Source: an uncultured Prevotella sp.
Lineage (GTDB): Bacteria > Bacteroidota > Bacteroidia > Bacteroidales > Bacteroidaceae
Direction: 5' to 3'
NCBI GenBank assembly: GCA_938018155.1
Contig: CALIIG010000252.1
Location: 1 to 9,009 of the forward strand
DNA length: 9,009 nt
Shown here: one piece after another, positions 1 through 5,576 of the stretch
Numbering within the stretch: the first letter of the stretch is position 1
Layout: each line of letters opens with the position of its first letter
Translations under genes and position numbers: made by a program
The notes under the pieces: generated by a model
Told to the model about the DNA's origin: nothing
The model's input: only the letters and a program-made list of their open reading frames with translations
The model's database searches: none

Positions 1-36
1 TTTTCTAAGCTTCTGTGCGTAATATTTTGTTTGCCT

Positions 37-594
37 TTATTTCAATCCGCCGCCAAAGGCATAGCCTATTGACAGGCCCACGGTGTTGTAAATGCGCTTG
101 CCTAAGTGGGCGTTGAGCGTGAAACGCAGGTGGCGACCCAACTCAACACCCACGCGAGGCATAATGCCTATGTTGCTGGTGCCGTCGGTACGGTCATTGT
201 CGTAGCTGCCGACAATGATGTTGTACATGTTCAATCCAAGCCCCATGCCCACAAATGGAGATACTTTTTTGCCCAAGTTGAAATTGTAGTCACAAACCGG
301 CATCAGCGTGAATGTACGACAACTAAGGTCTCCTCCCTGATACTTGCTGAGGGCAGTGCCCATATAAAGCTGCACACCTACGTCAACGGGAGCATGTCGA
401 AGATTGTGGCGCGCCTCAATACCGAAGGCCGGTCCTACCTTATGCGACCCCACATTACCAGCCATACCGTATGTACAGCCGATGAAAGGCTCAAACTCGA
501 ACGACTTTACCGGCCGTTCATACTTGCTTTCTGCATTCACCGTTACGGCAGCAAGCATCAATAATGCTGAAAGAAAAATGCTTTTGGTTTTCAT
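37..594 (-). CDS. Outer membrane beta-barrel protein (small OMP, porin-like fold)
   Basis: The 185-residue product is probably exported and inserted in the outer membrane. Residues 1-21 form a Sec signal peptide (basic MKTK start, hydrophobic core, likely cleavage after VNA). The mature part is a series of alternating amphipathic segments separated by short turns: around SFEFEPFIG, GPAFGIEARH, VDVGVQLYMG, TFTLMPVCDYNF, VSPFVGMGLGL, GIMPRVGVELG, LRFTLNAHLG and VGLSIGYAFG. This matches an eight-strand barrel of the OmpW/OmpX-size class, and the glycine-rich end is typical of a last strand. No enzymatic motif is visible, so the specific role is unknown. The ATG at 592-594 is the only start that gives an intact signal peptide. 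The gene stands alone, with a candidate promoter just upstream (633-640). The barrel call is fairly secure; the family name is not. Confidence 0.8.
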   Translation of the reverse strand: MKTKSIFLSALLMLAAVTVNAESKYERPVKSFEFEPFIGCTYGMAGNVGSHKVGPAFGIEARHNLRHAPVDVGVQLYMGTALSKYQGGDLSCRTFTLMPVCDYNFNLGKKVSPFVGMGLGLNMYNIIVGSYDNDRTDGTSNIGIMPRVGVELGRHLRFTLNAHLGKRIYNTVGLSIGYAFGGGLK

Positions 595-632
595 TGTACG
601 TGTTTAGTATAATTGTGTTTTTGTAGTTATTG

Positions 633-640
633 CAAATTTA
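633..640 (-). promoter_or_regulatory. Candidate promoter -7 box for the outer membrane protein gene
   Basis: On the minus strand the sequence reads TAAATTTG, a full match to the Bacteroidota -7 consensus TAnnTTTG, about 38 bases before the ATG. No TTTG-type -33 box is present at the usual distance (661-664 reads AACA on this strand), so the assignment rests on the -7 element alone. A 12-base inverted repeat at 649-660 lies in what would be the spacer. Confidence 0.35.
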
Positions 641-648
641 GTAAATCT

Positions 649-660
649 ATCCGACCGGAT
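649..660. promoter_or_regulatory. Small inverted repeat in the promoter spacer (possible operator)
   Basis: ATCCG-AC-CGGAT has perfect 5-bp arms. It lies between the candidate -7 box (633-640) and the expected -33 position of the outer membrane protein gene. A regulator bound here would block RNA polymerase. The arms are short and the role is inferred only from position. Confidence 0.25.
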
Positions 661-808
661 TGTTATTCTTTCTGGTTTTTAACTTATATGCACGTATTTT
701 TATCTCCGTGTCTGCCAGGTTATATCCTGATATTGCTTTTGTTACCTGCTTATGCTGTTTGTGTTACAATGTTTTGAATATCATATTACCTTGTTTTGCT
801 TATCGTCC

Positions 809-887
809 GACGGCCGTCAACAGCATTGCTGACGGCCGCCAAACCAAGTGTATGACGTTTGCCGTACACGTTGCTGACGGCCGTCAA
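809..887. repeat. Tandem array of a GACGGCCGTC palindrome, period 22-23 bp
   Basis: Four units start at 809, 831, 854 and 876 (spacings 22, 23, 22). Units 1 and 4 carry the perfect palindrome GACGGCCGTC followed by AA. Unit 2 has one change (GACGGCCGCC). Unit 3 is degenerate (GACGTTTGCCGT) but stays in register. Units 2 and 4 are both preceded by TTGCT. Between units 1 and 2 there is a second small inverted repeat, CAGCA-T-TGCTG (821-831). The block is G/C-rich inside an A/T-rich spacer. It could be a protein-binding array or a dispersed intergenic repeat; the sequence alone does not decide. Confidence 0.75.
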
Positions 888-923
888 ACAATAACCTTTG
901 GGCTGTAATGATAACGCGAATAT

Positions 924-963
924 AAAAAAATCACAGCACCTTAACGCCGTTAAGATCCTGTGA
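924..963 (-). terminator. Rho-independent terminator of tRNA-Arg
   Basis: The hairpin has an inner 7-bp stem (940-946 with 948-954, CTTAACG/CGTTAAG) and an outer 6-bp stem (931-936 with 958-963, TCACAG/CTGTGA), separated by a 3x3 internal loop. On the minus strand it is followed at once by seven T residues (A-run 924-930 on the plus strand). It lies 11 bases past the tRNA 3' end. Confidence 0.8.
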
Positions 964-973
964 TTACATGGTG

Positions 974-1045
974 TACTCTGACTGGGAATCGAACCCAGAT
1001 CAAAGGTTTAGGAAACCTACGTTCTATCCATTGAACTATCAGAGC
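974..1045 (-). tRNA. tRNA-Arg (anticodon CCU)
   Basis: The 72-base cloverleaf decodes AGG. The acceptor stem is GCTCTGA/TCAGAGT with a G-U first pair, the D stem GTTC/GAAC, and the T arm CTGGG-TTCGATT-CCCAG. The anticodon loop TTCCTAA gives anticodon CCT. The top pair of the anticodon stem (27-43) is a T-T mismatch; the other four pair. The discriminator is A and CCA is not encoded, so it must be added by nucleotidyltransferase. It is transcribed on its own, with a terminator at 924-963 and a candidate -7 box at 1105-1112. Confidence 0.93.
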
Positions 1046-1104
1046 CCGTTATTTTATCTGACCCGTATTACAAAAATAATTTGTACACGTTATGTCAAGC
1101 TGTG

Positions 1105-1112
1105 CAAAGATA
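1105..1112 (-). promoter_or_regulatory. Candidate promoter -7 box for tRNA-Arg
   Basis: The minus strand reads TATCTTTG followed by CA, matching TAnnTTTG, about 60 bases before the mature tRNA 5' end. A TATTTTTG at 1071-1078 also fits the consensus and is closer, so which is used is unclear. Neither has a clear TTTG at -33. Confidence 0.4.
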
Positions 1113-1134
1113 GGAAAATTTTTAAAAGTAAAAG

Positions 1135-1283
1135 AGTAAAAAGGTAAAAAAGTAAAAGAGAATCCATAATATAGAAAGGTCATGAAGCAGCTTAAGTATA
1201 GGCAGTAAGTATGCTTTAATTTTTACTTCTTTCCTAAATTCTTATCCCTTTATTTTACTTTTTTACTTTTTTACCTTTTTACT
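1135..1283. repeat. A/T-only (A/G)GTAAAA repeat with a perfect 23-bp inverted repeat
   Basis: The left block (about 1124-1160) is a run of AGTAAAA, AGTAAAAA and GGTAAAAA units with a period of 7-9 bases. Its segment 1135-1157 is the exact reverse complement of 1261-1283, giving 23 perfect pairs, and the stem can extend inward by three more (one G-U). The loop is about 103 bases. The right arm runs over the trpS stop codon (1279-1281). As RNA it could form a long but very A/U-rich stem after trpS. Function is unknown. Confidence 0.7.
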
Positions 1284-2370
1284 TTTCCCTGTATTTCTCG
1301 CTCTGCTCCTTTATTAACCGCTCATCATCGAAGTAGTTGATGCGCATGGCGTTACGCACTTCGTCCATAGTTTGGGCTGCTGCCTCACGTGCAGCATCGG
1401 AGCCACGGCGCAGAATGTTGAAAATTTCAGGAATATCCTGCTTGTATTCGTGGCGGCGGGCACGGATGGGATCGAGCATACGGTTGATAACCTGCATCAG
1501 CATTTTCTTGCATTTCATGTCACCAATGCCGCCGTGCGTGTAGGCATCTTTAAGCTCATCAAGCGTTTTGAACTCGGGCCAGAAGTCTGCAAAGTCCTGG
1601 TTGGTGGCGAAAGCGTCGAGGTATGTAAACACAGCGTTGCCCTCAACGTGGCCCGGGTCGGAAACGTTCAGGTGCGCAGGGTCGGTGTACATGCTCTTAA
1701 CCTTCTGCTCAACAGTCTTGGCATCGTCAGAGAGATAGATGCAGTTGCCAAGACTTTTCGACATTTTTTCTTTGCCGTCAGTACCGGGAAGGCGACGCTG
1801 TGCCGCATTTTCAGGCAGCATGAGCGATGGTTCAACAAGCACAGGAGCGTATGTTTGGTTGAAGCGGCTGACGAGTTCGCGCGTCAGTTCAATCATAGGT
1901 GCCTGGTCTTCACCTGCCGGAACCGTTGTCGCTTTGAAAGCAGCGATGTCGGCTGCCTGCGAAACGGGGTAGCAAAAGAAGCCGAGAGGGATAGAGTTGT
2001 TTTCGAAACCACGCATCTTTACTTCGGTCTTCACCGTGGGGTTGCGTTGTACGCGGCTCACGCTGACGATGTTCATCAGGTAGGTTGTAAGCTCGCTCAG
2101 CTCAGGAATGCAGCTTTGTATGTAGAGCGTACACTTGTCAGGGTTAAGCCCTGCCGACAGATAGTCGAGGGCAACCTCCACTATATTCTGCCTTATTTTT
2201 TCAGGATTGTCGGCGTTATCCGTCAGTGCCTGCACGTCAGCCATAAATACAAACATGCGCTCATAGTCGCCTTCGTTCTGAAGTTGCACGCGGCGGCGCA
2301 GACTTCCCACATAGTGTCCCAGGTGGAGTTTGCCGGTAGGACGGTCGCCTGTCAATATAATTTTTCCCAT
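1279..2370 (-). CDS. trpS: Tryptophanyl-tRNA synthetase
   Basis: This cytoplasmic class I synthetase (363 residues) charges tRNA-Trp using tryptophan and ATP. The N-terminal Rossmann part opens with GDRPTGKLHLGHYVGS, where HLGH (16-19) is the HIGH signature. The tryptophan/ATP pocket includes VPAGEDQ (150-156), the family's usual V-P-x-G-x-D-Q region. KEKMSKSLGN contains the KMSKS loop at 202-206. The helical C-terminal anticodon-recognition part follows. It is somewhat longer than the E. coli enzyme, with extra sequence around residues 100-130. The ATG at 2368-2370 is placed about 27 bases after a -7 box, leaving a short leader with no room for a T-box or trp attenuator. The stop codon falls within an AGTAAAA repeat. 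Identification is secure. Confidence 0.97.
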   Translation of the reverse strand: MGKIILTGDRPTGKLHLGHYVGSLRRRVQLQNEGDYERMFVFMADVQALTDNADNPEKIRQNIVEVALDYLSAGLNPDKCTLYIQSCIPELSELTTYLMNIVSVSRVQRNPTVKTEVKMRGFENNSIPLGFFCYPVSQAADIAAFKATTVPAGEDQAPMIELTRELVSRFNQTYAPVLVEPSLMLPENAAQRRLPGTDGKEKMSKSLGNCIYLSDDAKTVEQKVKSMYTDPAHLNVSDPGHVEGNAVFTYLDAFATNQDFADFWPEFKTLDELKDAYTHGGIGDMKCKKMLMQVINRMLDPIRARRHEYKQDIPEIFNILRRGSDAAREAAAQTMDEVRNAMRINYFDDERLIKEQSEKYREK

Positions 2371-2396
2371 AATATTGTGTTTCTGTTTAATAAGTG

Positions 2397-2404
2397 CAAA
2401 GGTA
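2397..2404 (-). promoter_or_regulatory. Promoter -7 box for trpS
   Basis: TACCTTTG followed by CA on the minus strand is an exact match to TAnnTTTG, 26 bases before the trpS ATG. No good TTTG lies at -33; the upstream region is an AT-rich TATATATA stretch. Transcription would start near 2390, giving a leader of about 20 bases. Confidence 0.6.
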
Positions 2405-2493
2405 ACATTTTTAATTTACAATATATATACATTTCGACGGCGTGTTCGGTTGTGTAGGCTTCTACCCTTTTCTATCGTACTTTGGGTAAATTT

Positions 2494-3546
2494 CTACTGG
2501 GCTTTTGGCAGGTAAACGGCTATGGTTTTGGCCCTGACGTAGTTGAAACTAAGGTACATGAAGCCACCATAAGGACGCGTTTTGCCCCACGAATTTTTGG
2601 CAATGAAATATCTGTGGCCTCTGATGTCGTGGGCAATACCGCATAGTTCCATGCAATGGTCGTCGGTAGTGCTGAAGGTTTCAAAGCCGTGCTGCCGCGC
2701 TTGCTGCGTTACAGGTCGGCCCTCGTTTTCGAGAACGGCCTGCCCCCGTGCTGTGCTGAACCCGGGTTCAGACGTATCTCCATCCCAACAAACGGGGTGG
2801 CCGCGACGTAACGACTGCTCAATGTGCATCATCATACTATCTAAAGGCACATTCATAAAGCTGTCGCGGAGCTGGTTATCGGGCGTTTCGAGAACGAATT
2901 TATGGCCGAAAGGGTGATGGGTAAAGCTGGTAAAAGCCTCGTATTCGCCCGGCAAACAGACGCTATGAGCAAATTCAAGGGGTGTGTATTCGGTACCGAG
3001 CATAAACAATGTGCGCGGCAGGTAGCCTATATCGTGGTCTAAAATGTCGGCCATGCGGGTATCGAGCATAGCCAGCGACGTCGAAGCGCGGGCTATTTGC
3101 ATGGCTTTTCGGGCGAGAACGCGGTAGTTAACGCCATCAAAATTGTGGTAAGCGTCGTAGGGTTCAAGGCCATATTGTTCGAGCAAACCAAGCGTCATCG
3201 ACGGCATTCCGCGCATGTTGATAGTGTGTGCGCCGCGTGAAAGGTAGCAGAAACGAGCCTGCTCGGCAAGCCACATGCGTGCAATATAGTCGGGGGAAAG
3301 GTTAACAGAGTCGCCCTGCATTAGGCGTTCGGTTTCAATAGTAGCCAGCATGGCATAGACCCAACATAGTTCACTTTGGCCCTGATCTTTGACAGGGGTG
3401 GTCTTTAACATCACATCGGTGGTGAAAGTGGGGCCTGCCTTGTAAAAGGTATTGCCGTAGAGAAATCGCTCTATCGGTTTTATCAGTATGCCGTAAATGC
3501 CGAAAAGCACGGCGACGGCTATAAGGAAAAACAGAAGTTTCTTCAT
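2494..3546 (-). CDS. Membrane-anchored papain-like cysteine peptidase (C1 family, bleomycin hydrolase/PepC-like)
   Basis: The 350-residue product has an N-terminal hydrophobic segment (residues 4-22) without a clear cleavage site, suggesting an anchor with the catalytic domain in the periplasm. The papain-type catalytic set is complete: Gln55 (in PVKDQGQ) as oxyanion-hole residue, Cys61 (in ELCW) six residues later as in papain, His297 (in TDDHCME) and Asn318 (in AKNSWG). The DDH...G-I-A...KNSWG arrangement resembles the C1B group (bleomycin hydrolase, PepC) more than plant papains. The large middle region (80-280) does not suggest a specific substrate. I chose the ATG at 3544-3546: an in-frame TTG at 3570 lies inside the -7 box of the likely promoter, so it cannot be on the mRNA. 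The gene is apparently monocistronic. The fold and active site are well supported; the target is unknown. Confidence 0.85.
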   Translation of the reverse strand: MKKLLFFLIAVAVLFGIYGILIKPIERFLYGNTFYKAGPTFTTDVMLKTTPVKDQGQSELCWVYAMLATIETERLMQGDSVNLSPDYIARMWLAEQARFCYLSRGAHTINMRGMPSMTLGLLEQYGLEPYDAYHNFDGVNYRVLARKAMQIARASTSLAMLDTRMADILDHDIGYLPRTLFMLGTEYTPLEFAHSVCLPGEYEAFTSFTHHPFGHKFVLETPDNQLRDSFMNVPLDSMMMHIEQSLRRGHPVCWDGDTSEPGFSTARGQAVLENEGRPVTQQARQHGFETFSTTDDHCMELCGIAHDIRGHRYFIAKNSWGKTRPYGGFMYLSFNYVRAKTIAVYLPKAQ

Positions 3547-3567
3547 TATTAAGCTATCGTATGCAGG

Positions 3568-3575
3568 CAAAGTTA
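3568..3575 (-). promoter_or_regulatory. Promoter -7 box for the C1 peptidase gene
   Basis: TAACTTTG followed by CC on the minus strand matches TAnnTTTG and lies 22 bases before the ATG at 3546, so the leader would be about 15 bases. The -33 position has no TTTG. Its placement decides the start codon, because it excludes the in-frame TTG at 3568-3570. Confidence 0.6.
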
Positions 3576-3696
3576 CGGCAAATAGTTTTGAAACGCTCCT
3601 CCTTACAGGGCTTTTTTATATAGGTTAATGGCGCGGGAGGTCTGCAAACGCTTCATAATGAACGGGCCGTATATGGGTAATGAGCCAAAAAAATAG

Positions 3697-3704
3697 TAAC
3701 TTTG
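3697..3704 (+). promoter_or_regulatory. Promoter -7 box for the U32 gene
   Basis: TAACTTTG followed by CACC is an exact TAnnTTTG match ending six bases before the ATG at 3710. A weak TGGG lies near the -33 position (3674-3677). Transcription starting about 5-8 bases downstream would produce a leaderless or nearly leaderless mRNA from 3710, and would exclude the upstream in-frame ATG at 3680. Confidence 0.55.
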
Positions 3705-3709
3705 CACCT

Positions 3710-4969
3710 ATGAATGTGAAATTAGGAGACCTCGAAATCATGGCCCCCGTGGGGAGTCGTGAGTCATTAGCCGCTGCCATTCAGGCGGGTGCCAATTCAA
3801 TTTACTTTGGCATAGGACAGCTGAACATGCGTTCTCACAGTGCCAATCACTTTGATATCAACGACCTTCACGAAATATCTGATACGTGCAAAGCACATGG
3901 CATTAAGACTTATCTGACGGTAAATACCATTATTTACGACGAAGACATGGAGGCTATGCGCCAGATTATCGATGCCGCAAAGGCAGCAAACATATCGGCT
4001 GTAATAGCTTCTGACGTGGCGGTTATGGTGTATTGCCGTGAGATTGGCGTTGAGGTGCACCTGTCAACACAGCTGAATATCAGCAACGTTGAGGCACTGA
4101 AGTTCTATGCTCAGTTTGCCGACGTGAGTGTTCTGGCACGCGAGCTGAACATGAAACAGGTGAAACATATTCACGACGAAATCATCAAGCAGCACATTTG
4201 CGGGCCTGTGGGCAAGCCCGTCCGTATTGAAATGTTCTGCCATGGTGCCCTTTGCATGGCTATTTCGGGCAAGTGTTATATGAGCCTTCATGCGGCAAAC
4301 CGGTCGGCTAACCGCGGACAGTGTGTGCAGATATGCCGCCGAAGCTATACGGCTACGGACAATGAGACGGGCAATCAGCTCGAAATTGACAATAAATACT
4401 TAATGAGTCCGAAGGACTTAAAGACGGTTCGCTTCATCGATAAGATGATAGATGCCGGCGTAAGAGTGTTTAAAATAGAAGGCCGTGCACGCGGACCGGA
4501 GTATGTTTACACCGTGGTTTCGTGCTATCGTGAGGCTATTCAGGCCGTCATGGAAGGGTCGTTTACCGAGGAAAAGAAAGATAAGTGGGACGAACGCCTG
4601 GCTACTGTCTTCAACCGTGGCTTCTGGGACGGTTACTATCAGGGCCAAACCATGGGCGAATGGAACAAGCATTACGGCTCGTTGGCTACGGAAAAGAAGG
4701 TTCTTGTGGGCAAAGTCACAAAATATTTCTCAAAGATAGGCGTCGCCGAAATATCCGTTGAGGCTGCACCTTTTAAGAAGGGAGACAAGCTGCTCATTAC
4801 GGGAACGACGACCGGTGCCATGTATTTGGATGCCCAAGAAATACGTTATGACCTGGAGCCTGTGACTGAAGCGGAGCAGGGTTGGCGTGTTTCCATTCCC
4901 GTTCCAGATAAGGTAAGGCCCAACGATAAGTTCTTCAAGCTCGTTAAAAGTGAGGAACAGACGGGGTGA
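3710..4969 (+). CDS. U32-family protein, TrhP-like (probable Fe-S RNA hydroxylation enzyme)
   Basis: This protein of 419 residues is annotated historically as collagenase-like peptidase U32. Characterised relatives (TrhP/YegQ, RlhA, UbiU, UbiV) instead support O2-independent hydroxylation; TrhP acts on the wobble uridine of tRNA. The N-terminal half is TIM-barrel-like (IMAPVGSRESLAAAIQAGA at 10-28). The U32 signature is intact at 174-192 (E-M-F-C-H-G-A-L-C...G-K-C). Cys182, Cys189, Cys205 and Cys209 are candidate [4Fe-4S] ligands by analogy with UbiU/UbiV. A C-terminal domain from about 340 matches the longer U32 group. Its size resembles TrhP (about 450 residues), not RlhA (about 650). An in-frame ATG at 3680 would add 10 residues but overlaps the promoter -7 box. 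It is followed by a 22-bp repeat array, sufE and a methyltransferase gene. Family certain; tRNA substrate inferred. Confidence 0.9.
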   Translation: MNVKLGDLEIMAPVGSRESLAAAIQAGANSIYFGIGQLNMRSHSANHFDINDLHEISDTCKAHGIKTYLTVNTIIYDEDMEAMRQIIDAAKAANISAVIASDVAVMVYCREIGVEVHLSTQLNISNVEALKFYAQFADVSVLARELNMKQVKHIHDEIIKQHICGPVGKPVRIEMFCHGALCMAISGKCYMSLHAANRSANRGQCVQICRRSYTATDNETGNQLEIDNKYLMSPKDLKTVRFIDKMIDAGVRVFKIEGRARGPEYVYTVVSCYREAIQAVMEGSFTEEKKDKWDERLATVFNRGFWDGYYQGQTMGEWNKHYGSLATEKKVLVGKVTKYFSKIGVAEISVEAAPFKKGDKLLITGTTTGAMYLDAQEIRYDLEPVTEAEQGWRVSIPVPDKVRPNDKFFKLVKSEEQTG

Positions 4970-4976
4970 AAATGAC

Positions 4977-5042
4977 CTTTTTTCAGGTTAAAGATTCCCT
5001 TTTAATAAGTTGAAAATTCCTTTTATACAGGTTAAAGATTCC
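4977..5042 (+). repeat. Three-copy tandem repeat, period exactly 22 bp (core GGTTAAAGATTCC)
   Basis: Units lie at 4977-4998, 4999-5020 and 5021-5042 without gaps. Units 1 and 3 share 19 of 22 bases, including CAGGTTAAAGATTCC. Unit 2 is diverged (AAGTTGAAAATTCC core) and matches unit 3 at 15 of 22. The array begins 7 bases after the U32 stop codon and ends about 80 bases before sufE. The sequence just after it, CATTTTTG (5042-5049), is one base off a -7 box, so the array could sit over a weak sufE promoter. No hairpin terminator is seen in this gap. Confidence 0.8.
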
Positions 5043-5121
5043 ATTTTTGCACGCTTTTCTTTTCGGGAGAGGCATATAAAATAAGGATAAACGATATACA
5101 AAATAAAAACAAAGAACAATT

Positions 5122-5568
5122 ATGGCAGATATAAACAGCTCAAAAAACTTGTCGATTGATGAGGCTCAAAGGGAGGTAATAGCCGAGTTTTCCGACTTTG
5201 ACGACTGGATGGACCGATACCAAATGCTCATCGATCTGGGCAATGAGTTGGGCGATTTGGATGAAAAGTATAAGACAGAACAGAATATTATTGACGGCTG
5301 CCAGAGCAGAGTGTGGCTTCAATGCGATTATACGGACGGCAAATTGGTATTTACCGCCGACAGCGATGCGCTGATAGTGAAAGGCATTATCGCGCTTTTG
5401 ATTCGGGTAATCAGCAATCATACCCCGCAGGAAATCCTTAATTCAGACCTGTATTTCATCGATAAGATAGGGCTTCGTGAGCATTTATCGCCCACCCGTT
5501 CGAACGGATTGCTGGCCATGGTAAAGCAAATCAAGGCCTATGCACTGGCTTATAGCGTGAAAAAATAG
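5122..5568 (+). CDS. sufE: Cysteine desulfuration protein SufE
   Basis: SufE accepts persulfide sulfur from the cysteine desulfurase SufS and passes it to the SufB scaffold in cytosolic Fe-S cluster assembly. The 148-residue product is close to E. coli SufE (138). The diagnostic motif NIIDGCQSRVWL holds the sulfur-accepting Cys60, matching E. coli Cys51. The preceding helical region (FDDWMDRYQMLIDLGNEL, 26-43) and the C-terminal LSPTRSNGLLAM segment (about 122-133) are also typical. The ATG at 5122 fits the family N-terminus; the leader is A-rich with no Shine-Dalgarno, as usual in this phylum. No sufS or sufBCD lies in the window. It is 8 bases upstream of the methyltransferase gene and very likely cotranscribed with it. 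Confidence 0.95.
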   Translation: MADINSSKNLSIDEAQREVIAEFSDFDDWMDRYQMLIDLGNELGDLDEKYKTEQNIIDGCQSRVWLQCDYTDGKLVFTADSDALIVKGIIALLIRVISNHTPQEILNSDLYFIDKIGLREHLSPTRSNGLLAMVKQIKAYALAYSVKK

Positions 5569-5576
5569 CCCCCGGC

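Larger units (their letters stand above)
601..973. other. Gene-free interval between the OMP gene and tRNA-Arg
   Basis: This 370-base stretch holds the candidate OMP promoter near 633, a mostly T-rich non-coding segment (about 661-800), the 22-23 bp GACGGCCGTC array (809-887) and the tRNA-Arg terminator (924-963). The one open frame (660-908, plus) translates the repeat array itself and looks non-coding. Confidence 0.7.

Noticed and set aside
809..887. CRISPR array
   Set aside because: Repeat units are contiguous with only 10-13 bases between palindromic cores, far shorter than CRISPR repeat plus spacer, and there are no cas genes.
660..908. An 82-codon plus-strand open frame in the gap before tRNA-Arg
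   Set aside because: Its C-terminal part (two copies of ADGRQT) is just the translated palindromic repeat array, the rest is T-rich hydrophobic sequence without homology I recognise, and no promoter precedes it.
1124..1286. Miniature transposable element (inverted-repeat ends)
   Set aside because: Arms are low-complexity A/T repeats, no target-site duplication flanks them and the right arm lies in the trpS end, so a simple repeat is more economical.
1372..2457. A 361-codon open frame antisense to trpS
   Set aside because: It mirrors the coding frame of trpS, has a composition typical of an antisense shadow (many His/Val/Arg), and trpS itself has all class I synthetase motifs.
2466..2488. 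Terminator after the C1 peptidase gene
   Set aside because: Only a 5-bp TACCC/GGGTA match with a long loop and no T-run is present, too weak to call.
2371..2493. T-box or tryptophan attenuator controlling trpS
   Set aside because: The likely transcript leader is only about 20 bases, with no stem-loops or leader peptide.
3568..3570. TTG start extending the C1 peptidase by eight residues
   Set aside because: The codon lies in the TAACTTTG promoter box; the ATG at 3546 starts a normal hydrophobic N-terminus.
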